From the NCBI RefSeq assembly GCF_947179165.1, contig NC_077238.1, positions 44,405,793 through 44,469,792 on the forward strand: DNA of 64,000 bases, in the 5' to 3' direction. The translations under genes were made by a program, and so were the position numbers. Shown here piece by piece: positions 36,077 to 46,750 of the stretch. This stretch comes from Solanum dulcamara. Its lineage: Eukaryota; Streptophyta; Magnoliopsida; Solanales; Solanaceae. Position 1 is the stretch's first letter. Each line of letters starts with the position of its first letter. The notes under the pieces are model-generated. The model did not search any database. It saw nothing but the letters and a program-made list of their open reading frames with translations, and was not told the origin of the DNA.

Positions 36077-39050
36077 TGTCACGACCCAACTCCGTAGGCC
36101 ATGACTGGTGCCCGTGTTGGGCACCCATAGGTACCCTTAGCCCTACTTAGTACATTAATCGAATAAATATAGGTAATGATTAGAAGGGATCTCTAAACAG
36201 ATGTAATGCACGAGGGCCGATAGGCCATTACAAAACACAAAAAAAAAACCAAAACATATATACAAAACCCACATCTCATGTCTACAGACCTCTACAGAAT
36301 GATATCCTAGTAATATGACGGGACAGGGCCCCGCCGTACCCCTGATCAACGTATATATATATATACAATAGAAAGTGTCAGTACCAAAATAGGGCTCCGG
36401 ACAAAGGAGCACCGTCGACCAACATGGTGGATGTCCTAAGCGAGCGGATCAGCAAACCAATCATCTGTACCTGCGGGCATGTAACGCAGCCCCCGAAGAA
36501 AGGGGGTCAGTACGGAAAATGTACTGAGTATGTAAAGCATGGACTGAAATCAGTAAAGTCATTACCAGAGCAAAATGTACAAAAATGAGCAAAATATCCA
36601 AAAATATCAAATGTTTATCAAACCACATATAATGGGTTGTAATAAGTAAAGTCATTACCGCGATAGAATGTACAAAACTGAGCAAAATGTTCGGAGATAT
36701 CAAATGCTGATCAAAACCTCAGATAATGTATACAGAAAAACATATGCCATATCCGGCCCCATTAAGGGACTCGGTGAACAAAGTGTGGTCGCCCTCCCAT
36801 CATCGGCGCTATGGCACAGCATAACACCAGAGTAGGGAATATCTCCGTAACAAATTATATCATATCAGATGGCCATATCAAATCATATCATATCACAAAC
36901 ATATATGTACATGGCACAGCATAACTCCGTGGCATAATATTTACCACCCCATGGTACATGTCATACCTGCCCCCTCACATCGGGACATGGCGAATAATGC
37001 AGAGAAATATGCACGAAAACATATCCTGGCCCAGGCTCAGTGAAGGAAGCATTGAGGCATCCACGAGTGGAGTAGTGAGAAACTATATGCAATTTAAATC
37101 ATATTTAAGACTCAATGGAATAATCAGAATAAGCTATCATTTAAAAATTGAGACGAGACTCATGTCAAGTACCTTTCGAAAGTTACGCTGGATTATATCA
37201 GAATAAATCTTCTAGAATCATATAGACGTATCGAAGCTTAATAAAATACCTTTTGGAAATCAAGGAATTGGCCATCCTAATAGCTCTAGGAATAGGAACC
37301 TCTTTGAAATTATATAAAAGTCATATTTGTGTTTCATAAATACCATACCAAAACAAAGATTAGGTTTACATACTTATGTCAAAACATGAAAATCGAAAGA
37401 ATATGCTTTACATACTTATGTCAAAAACATGCCAAAAGAAAGAAAGGTTCGCTTTACGTACCTCTTACGGATTACTCTTAACTATGCTCGCCTCATCGTC
37501 TCTTGGACCTATTTAACATGAAATTAATACTAAGGTTAATAAACTTTCACTTTCCAATTTCCAACTCTACACCCAAGTAACCATAGGAATCATTTCCTTA
37601 TCTATGACTCTCGACTAGTTTATTACTAGCTCCGAATCTACCGAAAATCGGGCAGCATCTCCCCTGTAACTTGAACATCCCCGAGTTTTCAACTCGGACA
37701 CCATGTCAACAACCATACCAACAACAACAGCCAGCAGCATGTATACAAGTAAATCACTTCAACGTTACACAATACAAGCTCTATACAACTCATTCCAAAC
37801 TACGGTACCAAAATAGAGTTTTTAACCTTTATTTCGTAAAATATGTAGTCATACCAAACAGAGGGTTGTGTGGCTGCAACCAGCAGAACCCACATCCATT
37901 TTTTAGTACTTTACATCCCTGCAACACGCAATTAAACCACCACCAAACTGCAGCACCACAACAACAACACACTACGCGACTTCGATTTAACTACTATGAC
38001 TTCCATTTAGTTTGTTTCCAACGTCAAACATCCTTATACCATTTTTTTCCACTTCCAGCATATTTTAAGACATGTAATATACTTCATAACATCATCATAA
38101 AGTCCAGTTCAAAACAAAAAAACTTTACCTTTCCCGAAATTCACCAAAACTCGCCAAAACTTGCCTCGGAATTTCCCTTAGCGCAACTGAAACTTAGGGA
38201 CTGTTTGGTAACGTTTTCGGCTGCCTCAAACCATACAATTTCATTACTAACATCTTCATAACATCATGGTATATCTCATATAATTAATTCTTGGAACGGA
38301 ATCGGAGAACTTACCTTTTTCTCCTCCCAAAATCGTAGCTCTTTCCTTGTTTCTAGCCTAAGTTTCTCTTCTCTTCTCTTCTTTCTTCCTCTTGTTATTT
38401 CGTTTTGTTTCTCTTGAAATCTCTAGATGATTATGGAAATTAATGAGTCATAAGACTCATATATATATATACAACTTTAGGGGAGACACATGTCATCCCC
38501 TAAGTGGTGACACATGTCAAGCTCTAAGTGGCGACACATGTCAAGATCTAAGTGGTGACACATGTCAAGGTTTCATTGGTCCAACACACCCATTTTTTCC
38601 AATCATGGGCTGCCATGTGGCATGTGGGGACCACATGAGTCTTCTTAAAGACTTTGTGAAATTCCCATTTTACCCCTAGCCTTCCACAATATTACCATAG
38701 GCCACTTTGCGAATTTTCTTTTTTGCCCTTTGCCTTTTTCAATATTTCCACACTATTAATGATCATAAATAATATTCATATCCAACTTGTATATTAAATA
38801 AATTTTGGAAGATGTTCATTCCGTTAACTTTACCATGGCTACCTTAAAACATCCAACCGTATAAAATACGGGATATAACATCCTCCATGAAAAATTCCAA
38901 TTTTTTTTTTGCCCCTTACTTTTTCTAATATTTCCAAGTTGAAATTCCAATTTAGTCATAAGAATTTTGTATCCAACAAGATCAACCATAGCCTTTCCCT
39001 TGACTTATTACCGTTATCCCGAAATACCCTAATGTGCAAAATACGGTACT
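36077..39050 (-). mobile_element. Reversed D-family LTR insert
   Basis: The left edge TGTCACGACCCAACTCCG is the exact complement of the D LTR end. Near 38857-38877 the complement of an LTR start (TGTTATATCCCGTATTTTA) occurs, and 38880-39050 holds a second, decayed LTR start (complement CCGTATTTTGCACATT). The insert is therefore a reversed LTR fused to a second start fragment, 2,974 bp in all. Repeated GACACATGTCA phrases lie at 38484-38570. The forward ORF 37671-38261 (196 residues, Q/H/T-rich) is antisense to the LTR and matches nothing I know. Confidence 0.75.
38484..38572. repeat. Four tandem GACACATGTCAAG-type units
   Basis: GACACATGTCA(T/A) recurs at 38485, 38508, 38531 and 38555, about 23-24 bases apart, each with the near-palindrome ACATGT, separated by CTAAGTGG(T/C). 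Confidence 0.85.
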
Positions 39051-39198
39051 GATTATTATGATAGTATGATTATTTACTGAGTCCCACAATGGGCTGGGTA
39101 GAAAATACGACTCTGAGATGCATGACTTCATTTTATAAGACGCAAGTACAGTGTTTTATGAGTTGTTATATTATTCCCTGCATTCCTATATCAACAGT
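39051..39198 (+). repeat. 148-bp direct duplication, right copy
   Basis: Partner of 35929-36076. It begins immediately after the reversed insert and continues into the rest of the LTR (ACTCCCTTTGC). Confidence 0.85.
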
Positions 39199-40093
39199 AC
39201 TCCCTTTGCAGTATTCTATGCTTTACATACTCAATACATATGTCACACTGACCCCCCATTTCTCAGGGGGCTGCATTCATACCTGCAGGTACAGATGCAT
39301 TCGACTCAGTAGTTCAGAAGCACTACATAGTACTAGGGCCTAGTTTTAGTATTAACCCTCGATGTATATATTTATTTGTTCATGGGTACGGCGAGGGCCT
39401 TGTCCCGCCTTATGTTATTATATGGGTTGTATATGCATGTATTTATAGTGGCGCCTATGATAAGCCTCACCGGCTTATATGTTATTTTGCTTGTTGATAT
39501 GCTATAACTTAAAGAGGGGACAAATTTACTTACAGACAGTAGGGATATACGCGAGTGACTAGTTCGGGCACCCGTCATGCCTAAGGGGTTGGATCGTGAC
39601 AAAAGAGGTATCAGAGTAGTTTGGTCCTTGAAATGTTTACAGAACGTGTCTAGTAGAGTACTGTTTATTGATGTGTTGTGCACCACATCTATAAACAGGA
39701 GGCTACAGGACATTTTGGATGTTATTTTTCTTTCTTGTCTTAGATCGTGCGATTGAGCCTAGCCATAGGAAATCAAATTCCTTTTTCTAACCTTTGGTTT
39801 CAGCTGAAGAACGATATCAATAGAAGAAAGTGATAGATGATATTGGAAGCTACATAGTATACATGTAAATAATGGTGCGAAAGAGGCATGCTGGGTAAGG
39901 TAAGAAAATTAAAATATAATTAAAATGTAAAGTTGAAAATTAAAGGAAAAGTAGACAGGAAAGTGTAAAGGGTGCAGTTTGAGTTGGACATACAAGTTAA
40001 GTCCATCATTTTATACGGTTATTGATATTGAAATCACTGTGCGGCTGTGAGATGAGAAGATATTGAAAGCCCTGTGTGGCTGTGTCATGAGGG

Positions 40094-40099
<6 letters not shown>

Positions 40100-40141
<42 letters not shown>
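40100..40141. repeat. TA microsatellite
   Basis: About 21 consecutive TA units, with no interruption. Confidence 0.95.
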
Positions 40142-40143
<2 letters not shown>

Positions 40144-40582
40144 TTTACGTGTAGGTTTTGAGATAGTACGAAATACAGAGGAAACTCTGCCCAATTTTTT
40201 TCTTCTTCTGAGAATGAAATAAGGAAAAGGAAGAGACTGAGACATGAGTTTATAAGATGCCTTGGAAGTTGATACCTATAGGGTAAAATTTATAACATTG
40301 GACTAACACTGAAAGAGGGTCTCTCTACGTTGTTAGAAAAGGGGCACCATTTTTACTTGGGTAGTCATATTTCGAAAAAAAACTCTTGTCGAAAGGCCAA
40401 ATGTCTAGCAATTGAGTTCCCCTTTGTTGCAAAGTACAAAACCCTCAACCATTAGTTGGGAATGCTTAAAATTCAAACGAGATCCCATAAGGGATGAATG
40501 GATCTCAAGGCCAGCAATAAATAGATAGAAGCCATGGTATCTGAGACCGTGTGAGGAACCATTGGTGGAGACCTTAAGGGAT

Positions 40583-40685
40583 GGATGCGATCATACTAGA
40601 ACTAACGCATCGGATCCCATCAGAACTCCAAAGTTAAGCATGCTTGGGCGAGAGTAGTACTAGGATGGGTGACCCCTTGGGAAGT
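40583..40685 (+). pseudogene. Truncated 5S rRNA gene sequence inside element D
   Basis: GGATGCGATCATAC at the start, GGATCCCATCAGAACTCC, AAGTTAAGC, TGCTTGGGCGAGAGTAGTAC and AGGATGGGTGACC, then GGGAAGT, are the conserved blocks of plant 5S rRNA in correct order and spacing. 103 of about 120 nucleotides are present; the 3' end that pairs with the 5' end is missing, replaced by unrelated sequence (TAAAGAGG). The internal pol III promoter region (A box, intermediate element, C box; about 40632-40675) is nearly complete. From memory of the plant consensus I see about eight differences. No T-run terminator follows directly. Its lone position, 160 bases before the polypurine tract, shows capture by the retroelement rather than a 5S array. 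Confidence 0.88.
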
Positions 40686-40841
40686 TAAAGAGGAAATGAA
40701 ACACAAGTATCCATATTTGGAACTCTGATATTGATTGCTCGATGAAAGTATATATTATTGCAATGGAACAGAAAAACTCTCCATATGGTCTGTATAAGAT
40801 CTTGAGGAAGGTTTTGGTTAACATTCGAGGATGAATGTTCT

Positions 40842-40854
40842 AAAGGGGGGAGGA
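40842..40854 (+). other. Element D polypurine tract
   Basis: AAAGGGGGGAGGA directly before the LTR start TGTTATAACC. Confidence 0.9.
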
Positions 40855-43084
40855 TGTTATAACCCGTATTTTGCACATTTAGACATATTGAGATAATTGT
40901 AACAAGTTAAGGATAATGCTATGTTTTGATATTTTTTGATACATAAGTTGGTTACAAAAATTTTGGATGTGGAAATATTGTAAAAGGCCAAGGGAAATTT
41001 TTTGGATGTGGAAATATTGTAAGTGATTGAGATTGGAAGAATCAAAAAAAAAGAGGCCCAAACAAAAGACCCAAGCCATTTATCCATGTGATGAATGAAT
41101 AAAAAGGGGGTCCTTAGTCATAAACCTCTAGAACCTTCAAGAGAAATTGAGAAAGGAGAAGAACAAAGGGAAAAAAAGAGGAGTTAGAGGCCAAGTAATG
41201 TGTCATAGGACTTGACTTACTTATGTAAGCTACCTACTTGGAAATCTTACATACTTAAGCTACTTAAGTGCGTACCAAGCTTACGTAGCAAGGATTACAT
41301 AGATTCGTAAAAGAAGAAGAGATTACGAACCCACAAGGAGAAGGAGAGAGTGAAACATGTCATCCCATGAGAGAGTGCCATGTGGGAGCATCTGCAGCAA
41401 GGGGGTGGGCCCCACATGCCATATGGAATCCCTTAAGTGGAGGAGATGGTGCGTTGGCCCTATGAGGGCTTGAATCATGTCACCAATGAGGGGTAAAACA
41501 GTGTCACCCCTTAAAGTGGACTATATATATATGTTTTATGACTTATTTCCCTCATCCTTATCCCAAAAGTCATCTTCTTCAAGATAGTTCTAAAAAGAGA
41601 AGAAGAAAAATAAACCTTGAGCTAGAGAGAGAGCAACGGTTTTGAGGACAAAAAGGTAAGTTCTCCCATTTCATTTCATGAATTAATTATCTAGGGTATA
41701 CCAAAATGGTATGATGGTGTTATTAATGTAAATTTATGGTTTGTAGCATCCCTAAAACATTAACAAACAACCCCAAAGTTTCAGCTGCACTAAAGGAAAT
41801 TCTGAGGAGAGTTCTGGCAAGTTTTGTCGAGTTTCAGGTAAGGTAAAGTTTTTTCTTTCGAACTAGAGTTTATGAGGTTGTTATGAGGTATATTAAATTT
41901 CTTAAATAAGGTTGGAAGTGGAAAATTATATAAGGATGCTTGACGTTGGAAACAAACTAAATTGAAGTTGTTATAGCTAAATCAAAGTCGAGTAGTGGGT
42001 TGTCGTTGTGGTGCTGCGGGTGCAACTGGTTGGGTTGCGTGTTGCAGGGCTTCAAATTATTTTAACAAGGGTGTAGGTGCTTCTGGTTTCAGCCATACGA
42101 CCCTCCATTTGGTATGGTTAAAGATTTTGTGAAACAAAGATTAAAAACTCTATTTTTGTATCATAGTTTGGAGCTTGTATTGTGTAAGGTTGAAGTTATT
42201 TACTTGTACATATGTTGCTGGTTGTTGTTTTTGGTATGGTTGTTGACATTTTGGCCGAGTTGAAATGTTGGGGATGTTGAAGTTATAGGGAAGATGCTGC
42301 CCAATTTTTGATAGATTCAGAACTAGTAACAAACTAGTCGAGGGTAATGGATAAGGAAATAAATCCTATGAGTAATTGGTTGTAGAGTTGGAAATTGAAA
42401 AGTGCAAGGTAATCAACCTTAGTATTACTTTCATGTTAAATAGGTTCAAAAGACGATGAGGCGAACGTGGTTAAGAGTAGTCCCTAAGAGGTAAGTGAAG
42501 CTACCTTCTTTTTCTTGGCATGTTTTTAGCATAAGTATGTGAAACCCTTCTTCACTCTTGATATGTCTTTGACATAAGTATGATGTTATGATGAAATGTT
42601 TATGGTACTGAGTCCCTTGATGGACCATGTATGATATATTTCACTATCTAAGGATTGGGACGAATGTCCCTTGGCATATGTTACTATCTAAGGATCGGGC
42701 CGTACGTTCTGCAACACATATGTATATGACGACTACATAAAGGAAAGTAGAGAGTATGTAAAGCCTATCCCTTCTTTCTTTTGGCATGATCTTTATTAAA
42801 TGAATAGTCGAAGTATTTGTGATCCCAAGGAAGTCCCCATTCTCAAAGCCACTAGGATGGCCATTTTCTTGACTTCCAAGAAATATTTTTCTACTCCTTG
42901 ATACGAGTAGACGATTTCAAAAGTGCTACTTTGATGCAAACCATAATGATACTCCAAAGGTACTTGTTGTGTCTATTGTCCTAATTTTTGAATGATAGTT
43001 CATTTTGATTATTTTAACAACTCTCCAATAATGGTTTAAATTGCATATGGTTACTAACTACTCTACTCGTGTATATTGTAACCC

Positions 43085-43440
43085 TTCTACTACTGAGTCT
43101 CGGGTCGGGTACGTAATCGTGCATAGTTCACTGCATTATCCACTAAGTCCCTCACTAAAGGGACGGATACGCTATATGAGGAAATGATAATGCCATGACA
43201 GAAATGACTCACTGAGTTCCTCACTAAAGGGCCGGGTATGTATGTATATATATATGATGATATTATTATTCACCGAGTCCCATAAAGGGCCGGATATGAT
43301 ATATGATGACATGATTATTTATTGAGTCCCATAAAGGGCTAGGTACGACCGAGTCCCATAAAGGGACGGGTACGATATATGATGGTGTGATTATTATGAT
43401 AGTATGATTATTTACCGAGTCCCACAATGGGCCGGGTATG
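43085..43440 (+). repeat. Subrepeat array in D 3' LTR
   Basis: The same CCGAGTCCCATAAAGGG unit as at 34385-34745, about seven units in the same order, so the array pre-dates insertion of D. Confidence 0.8.
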
Positions 43441-43497
43441 AAATATGACTCTGAGATGCATGACTTTATTTTATAAGATGTAGGTACTATGTTTTAT

Positions 43498-44032
43498 GAG
43501 TTGTTATATTGTTCCCTGCATACCTATATCAACTATAATCCCTTTACGGTATTCTATGCTTTACATACTCAATACATATGTCGTACTAACCCCCTTTTCT
43601 TAGGAGGGTTGCATTCATGCTCGCAGGTATAGATGCATTCCACTCAGCAGTTCAAAAGCACTCCATAGTGTCGGGGCCTAGTTTTGGTATTAACACTCAA
43701 TGTATATATTTATTTATTTATGGTATGGCGGGGGCTCTGTCCCACCTTATGAGTTGTTATATTGTTCGCTGCATTCCTATATCAACAGTACTCCCTTTGC
43801 GATATTCTATGCTTTACAAACTCAGTACATATGTCATACTGACCTCCTTTTTCTCGGGGGGGGGGGGGGGGGGGGGCTGCGTTCATGCCTGCACACTTTA
43901 GGGATTCGTCAGCATAGGAGTTCTACTCAGCAGCTCAAAAGCGCTCTATAGTTTTGGGGCCTAGTTTTTGTATTAACCCTCGATGTATATATTTATTTGT
44001 TCACGGGTATGGCAGGGGCCCTATCCTTTCTT
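43498..44032 (+). repeat. 253-bp tandem duplication in D 3' LTR
   Basis: GAGTTGTTATATTGTTC at 43498 recurs at 43751. The second copy continues to about 44032 with changes and includes the G run. The 5' LTR has a single copy, so the duplication is specific to this LTR. Confidence 0.8.
43856..43876 (+). repeat. Homopolymer of 21 G
   Basis: Uninterrupted G run after TTTTTCTC. Equivalent positions in sister LTRs have only 3-7 G (for example TTAGGGGGCTGC at 34903-34914). Confidence 0.9.
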
Positions 44033-44264
44033 ATGTTATTTTTCTTAGTCTTAGAGATCTATGAACATGTATGTGGGTTGTATATGGGTTGTATATGCAT
44101 ATATGTACAGTGGTGCCTATGATAAGCCTCGCCGGATTATATGTTGTCTTGCCTGTTGATGTTCTATAAATTAAATAGGTGACAGATTTACATAAAGATA
44201 GTAGGGATATACGCGAATGCCTTGTTCAGGAACCCATCACGGCCTACGGGGATGGGTCGTGACA

Positions 44265-44269
44265 CTCAT
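44265..44269. repeat. Target-site duplication of element D, right (CTCAT)
   Basis: Exact partner of 22411-22415. Confidence 0.92.
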
Positions 44270-46236
44270 AACTAGTCTTCGATAGGTGAGGACTCACCAC
44301 AACTCCACCGGATGGAAGCACAACTAGCCACATATAGGAATGTGATCATCAACCTCTATATTATGAAATAATGTAGGAAACAATATGCTTTAGTATGTTT
44401 GAATGTACTAAGTATGTGGGCATGCCATGTAATCTATATCATAGAATGCAATGATCAATTTACCTACATGATAAAGAGGATAAGTAAAGTCATGAGAAAA
44501 CCATAATGATCAAAGCATTTAAGAAACATCATTAAAAATCATAAAATAACATAAAGATAATATATTTATGTGGGATAGGAACCACAACTGATAATAAAAT
44601 CGTGGGTGTTATAACATGGAATCCCAATGTCTCCCCATACAACAGAAGAAAGGGGATTTTACTTGCCAAGATAGACTCTACCCTGCTAGGCAGGTCATGT
44701 ACATACGCTATATGTAGATCCACTAGCTAATCCATATAGGCAAATCCTATGGTGGCATGTAGTTATGAGAAAATAGACTTCATATAAGGACCACGTAGGT
44801 CGAGCCCCTATCTCAAGTCATCATTCGGTACTAAGTCAAATCCTACAGAATGCATAGCATAGTAATCATACTTAACATATATCATAAACTTGTTCATAAA
44901 TTGCATAATTCATAGATTAGCTCATTTTCATGTCGTACTTGCAATATGAGTATAAGCCTTTCAACATAACAATATCATACTTGCATAATTTATGTCATTA
45001 GGTACTTAGGTCACAAATTAAGGATCCCAAGTCACCTTTCTTCATAATTTGCATGAAATTCATATCTTGAACATAATCATAATCCATAAATATAGTTCAT
45101 ACTTGAATTTAGGGTAAAACATGAATACATAGTCAATTTGATTAAAAACCATGAAATTACTTGAAAATTATTGAACTCCATAATCAAAATTCATGTAAAT
45201 CACCATTGAGAATAGCTTCATGCATGCGCATTCATAGTTCAACTAGAAATCATGCAATTAATAAAAAAACATAGTTATAATGATTATTGATAACTATTTA
45301 AAATGTAATTGAAACATCCCAACACACTTCAACAAAATTAGAGTTTAAAAGTAATGAAATTTCAAAAGAAATTTGGGGAAAACCTTGGGAATCTATGGGT
45401 GAAAGGTACCCAAGGATCAATCCGCACATACCTTAGTGAATTGACCTTGAAATTGAGAGGAGAAGACTTGGTTTTGAAGAAGCCCTAGCCAAAACCTTCA
45501 TGAATAAGATAATCTCTTGAAGTAACCTGGAGAGAGAAGTATTAAAGTTGTTTGGGAGTTAATGAGGGAAAATAATTTAGTTAGGAGTATTTCTGATAAT
45601 TACATAATGAATCTAGTCCAAAAAACTGTCTACATTCATTAATGAAAGAATAAGGAATGACGGAATTACCCTTCATTTAACTGAAAACTAGGACTACACG
45701 GAGGACCCATCGCGGTTTGTGATCCTCACCATATCCCATGGTGGTGTCCGTGAGGTTAGTCTTGCAATTAAATCTTAGGGGGTTGTAGGGAGGAGTTTCA
45801 GGACTTCCTTCACAGAGAACTTTACGATTTGTGGAGGTCATCATGGTCCGTGAATTGAGGCATAGAATAGGACCTGTTGGAGGGTTTGTAGAAGTATCCA
45901 CCAAATAACCGACCATGGTCCGTGAAGGGAAACACGACCCGTGGTTGTGATGTGTGGTCCCTTCCCTGAGAAAGTTCTTGAGGGTCTTAAGAAAGGGGTC
46001 ACCACAAAGGGTCCACCTCTCATAGTGCTCACCAAGGCTTATGATCCTAAGTCATGGTCGCTTCCCTGTAGGACTGCGTTTCATAATAACCACCTCGGTG
46101 GCTCACCACAAGCTGTGGTGCTGTGTACGACCTGTGATGGACTTCGTGGTCATTACCTGGTGTCAAAAGCTATATTTTTCTGGGATTTCATCTTTTCGAC
46201 CTCGTTTTCTAATTTCAACTTCTGGAGTAACTTTGT
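44270..46236 (-). mobile_element. Element C 5' LTR, main part (right of D)
   Basis: It continues the reverse LTR interrupted at 22415. It is colinear with 10789-12090 of the 3' LTR: shared CTCCCCATACAACAGAAG-type, GGATCCACTAGCTAA and TTCATAGTTCAACT blocks. The LTR start is the complement of ..GTAACA at 46236. At 45700-46160 it holds repeated CCATGGTCCGTGA / CCACAAGCTGTGG phrases, probably U3. The ORFs here (44532-44723, 45677-45916, 45841-46035, 46041-46238) lie in LTR sequence. Confidence 0.75.
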
Positions 46237-46750
46237 AACAAAAAAGGAGTTGGTGGCCTACCAACTCAAGTGTATAGCTCAAGTTTGGTACACTCCATGG
46301 AAGTCTGAGAGAGTTGATGAGGTTCGTATTGGTTGGAAAGCCTTGATGCTTCTCTTTCTTGATCGTTCTTCCCACTTGAGCCAAGGGAGGAAAAGGCATT
46401 GGAGTTCACAAATCTTAAGCAAGGCAATATGAGGATGAGGGATTTTTCCCTCAAGTTCACCAAGCTATCCAAGTATGCTCTTTCATTGATTATTGATCCA
46501 CATGCACGAATAAGCCAATTCATATTAGTGATATTTGACTTGGTTGAAAAGAAATATTAAACCAATATTCTTTTTATGGAAATAGACATATCTCATTTCA
46601 TGATATTTATCAAACAAATTAAAGGAGAAATGCTTAAGGAGATGAGGATAAGAGTCTCCAAGAGGGCCTGATATGAAGGTGGGATCTCTAATACTAGGAT
46701 CGGTAATGGTATTGGCCTCTCTTAACAAGTCCAAACATCCATAGGCCAAG
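46237..46750 (+). pseudogene. gag: Composite element G, gag fragment
   Basis: It begins abruptly at KKELVAYQLKCIAQVWYTPW right after C's LTR start. The N-terminal part of gag is missing. Frameshifted continuation: a degraded LxxGNMRMRDFSLKFTKLSK block, then EMDISHFM. Homologous to 53390-53830. The 163-residue ORF 45941-46432 fuses antisense C-LTR sequence to this gag and is an artefact. Confidence 0.7.

Larger units (their letters stand above)
35661..39601 (+). mobile_element. Partial internal LTR of D, split by a reversed LTR
   Basis: 35661-36076 and 39051-39601 are forward D-type LTR sequence lacking the first 2 kb or so. The right piece ends GGATCGTGACA at 39601 and is followed by another primer-binding-like motif (AGGTATCAGAG, 39606-39616) and a second copy of the leader. 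The 36077-39050 insert lies between them on the opposite strand. This looks like a partial tandem amplification of LTR plus leader. Confidence 0.65.
39602..40854 (+). mobile_element. Element D interior, main copy (non-coding)
   Basis: 1.25 kb between the internal LTR end and the polypurine tract. It contains a leader as at 35274-35660, a long TA run, unrecognised sequence at 40250-40580, the 5S rRNA piece and the conserved CATTCGAGGATGAATGTTC tail. The ORFs (40006-40245 and 40685-40876, both minus strand) are short and without domains. Confidence 0.75.
22416..44264 (+). mobile_element. Element D: non-autonomous giant-LTR retrotransposon nested in C
   Basis: The LTRs start TGTTATAACCCGTATTTTGC (22416 and 40855) and end GGGTCGTGACA (35273 and 44264). 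D has an exact CTCAT duplication, a primer-binding site at 35278 and a polypurine tract at 40842. Without the nested A1 the 5' LTR is about 3.2 kb; the 3' LTR is 3.41 kb. The interior (35274-40854) encodes no gag or pol domain that I can find, which fits a LARD-type derivative depending on autonomous Tekay elements for its proteins. The interior also holds a partial extra LTR, a reversed LTR insert and a 5S rRNA piece. Confidence 0.85.
40855..44264 (+). mobile_element. Element D 3' LTR (3.41 kb)
   Basis: Start TGTTATAACCCGTATTTTGC, end GGGTCGTGACA, followed by CTCAT. It shows the uninterrupted site (42491-42505) where A1 entered the 5' LTR. A TA-rich promoter-like run is at 41520-41530. It carries its own 253-bp internal duplication and a 21-base G run. 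ORFs at 42150-42332, 42446-42628 and 43617-43951 are not genes. Confidence 0.88.
9439..46236 (-). mobile_element. Reverse-strand Tekay element C (host of nested E, D and A1)
   Basis: Read on the minus strand: 5' LTR 46236-44270 plus 22415-22124; primer-binding site 22122-22109; gag, protease, RT, RNase H, integrase and chromodomain-like tail from about 21925 down to 17324 and 12412-12345; polypurine tract 12114-12100; 3' LTR 12099-9439. E splits pol at GTAGC and D splits the 5' LTR at CTCAT. The element ends do not show a matching target duplication (TGTAT on the left, AAAAA on the right). Confidence 0.75.

Noticed and set aside
37671..38261. 196-residue forward ORF
   Set aside because: It lies antisense within the reversed D-family LTR, has low-complexity Q/H/T composition and shows no domain.
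38484..38572. Spaced palindromic GACACATGTCA repeats as an operator or CRISPR
   Set aside because: They are within an LTR; four units only, with near-identical spacers. Annotated as a tandem repeat.
40583..40685. A functional 5S rRNA gene
   Set aside because: It is single copy, lacks the last 15-17 nucleotides and has no T-run terminator directly after.
45941..46432. 163-residue forward ORF
   Set aside because: It starts in antisense LTR of element C and crosses the junction at 46236 into a gag fragment; a chance fusion.
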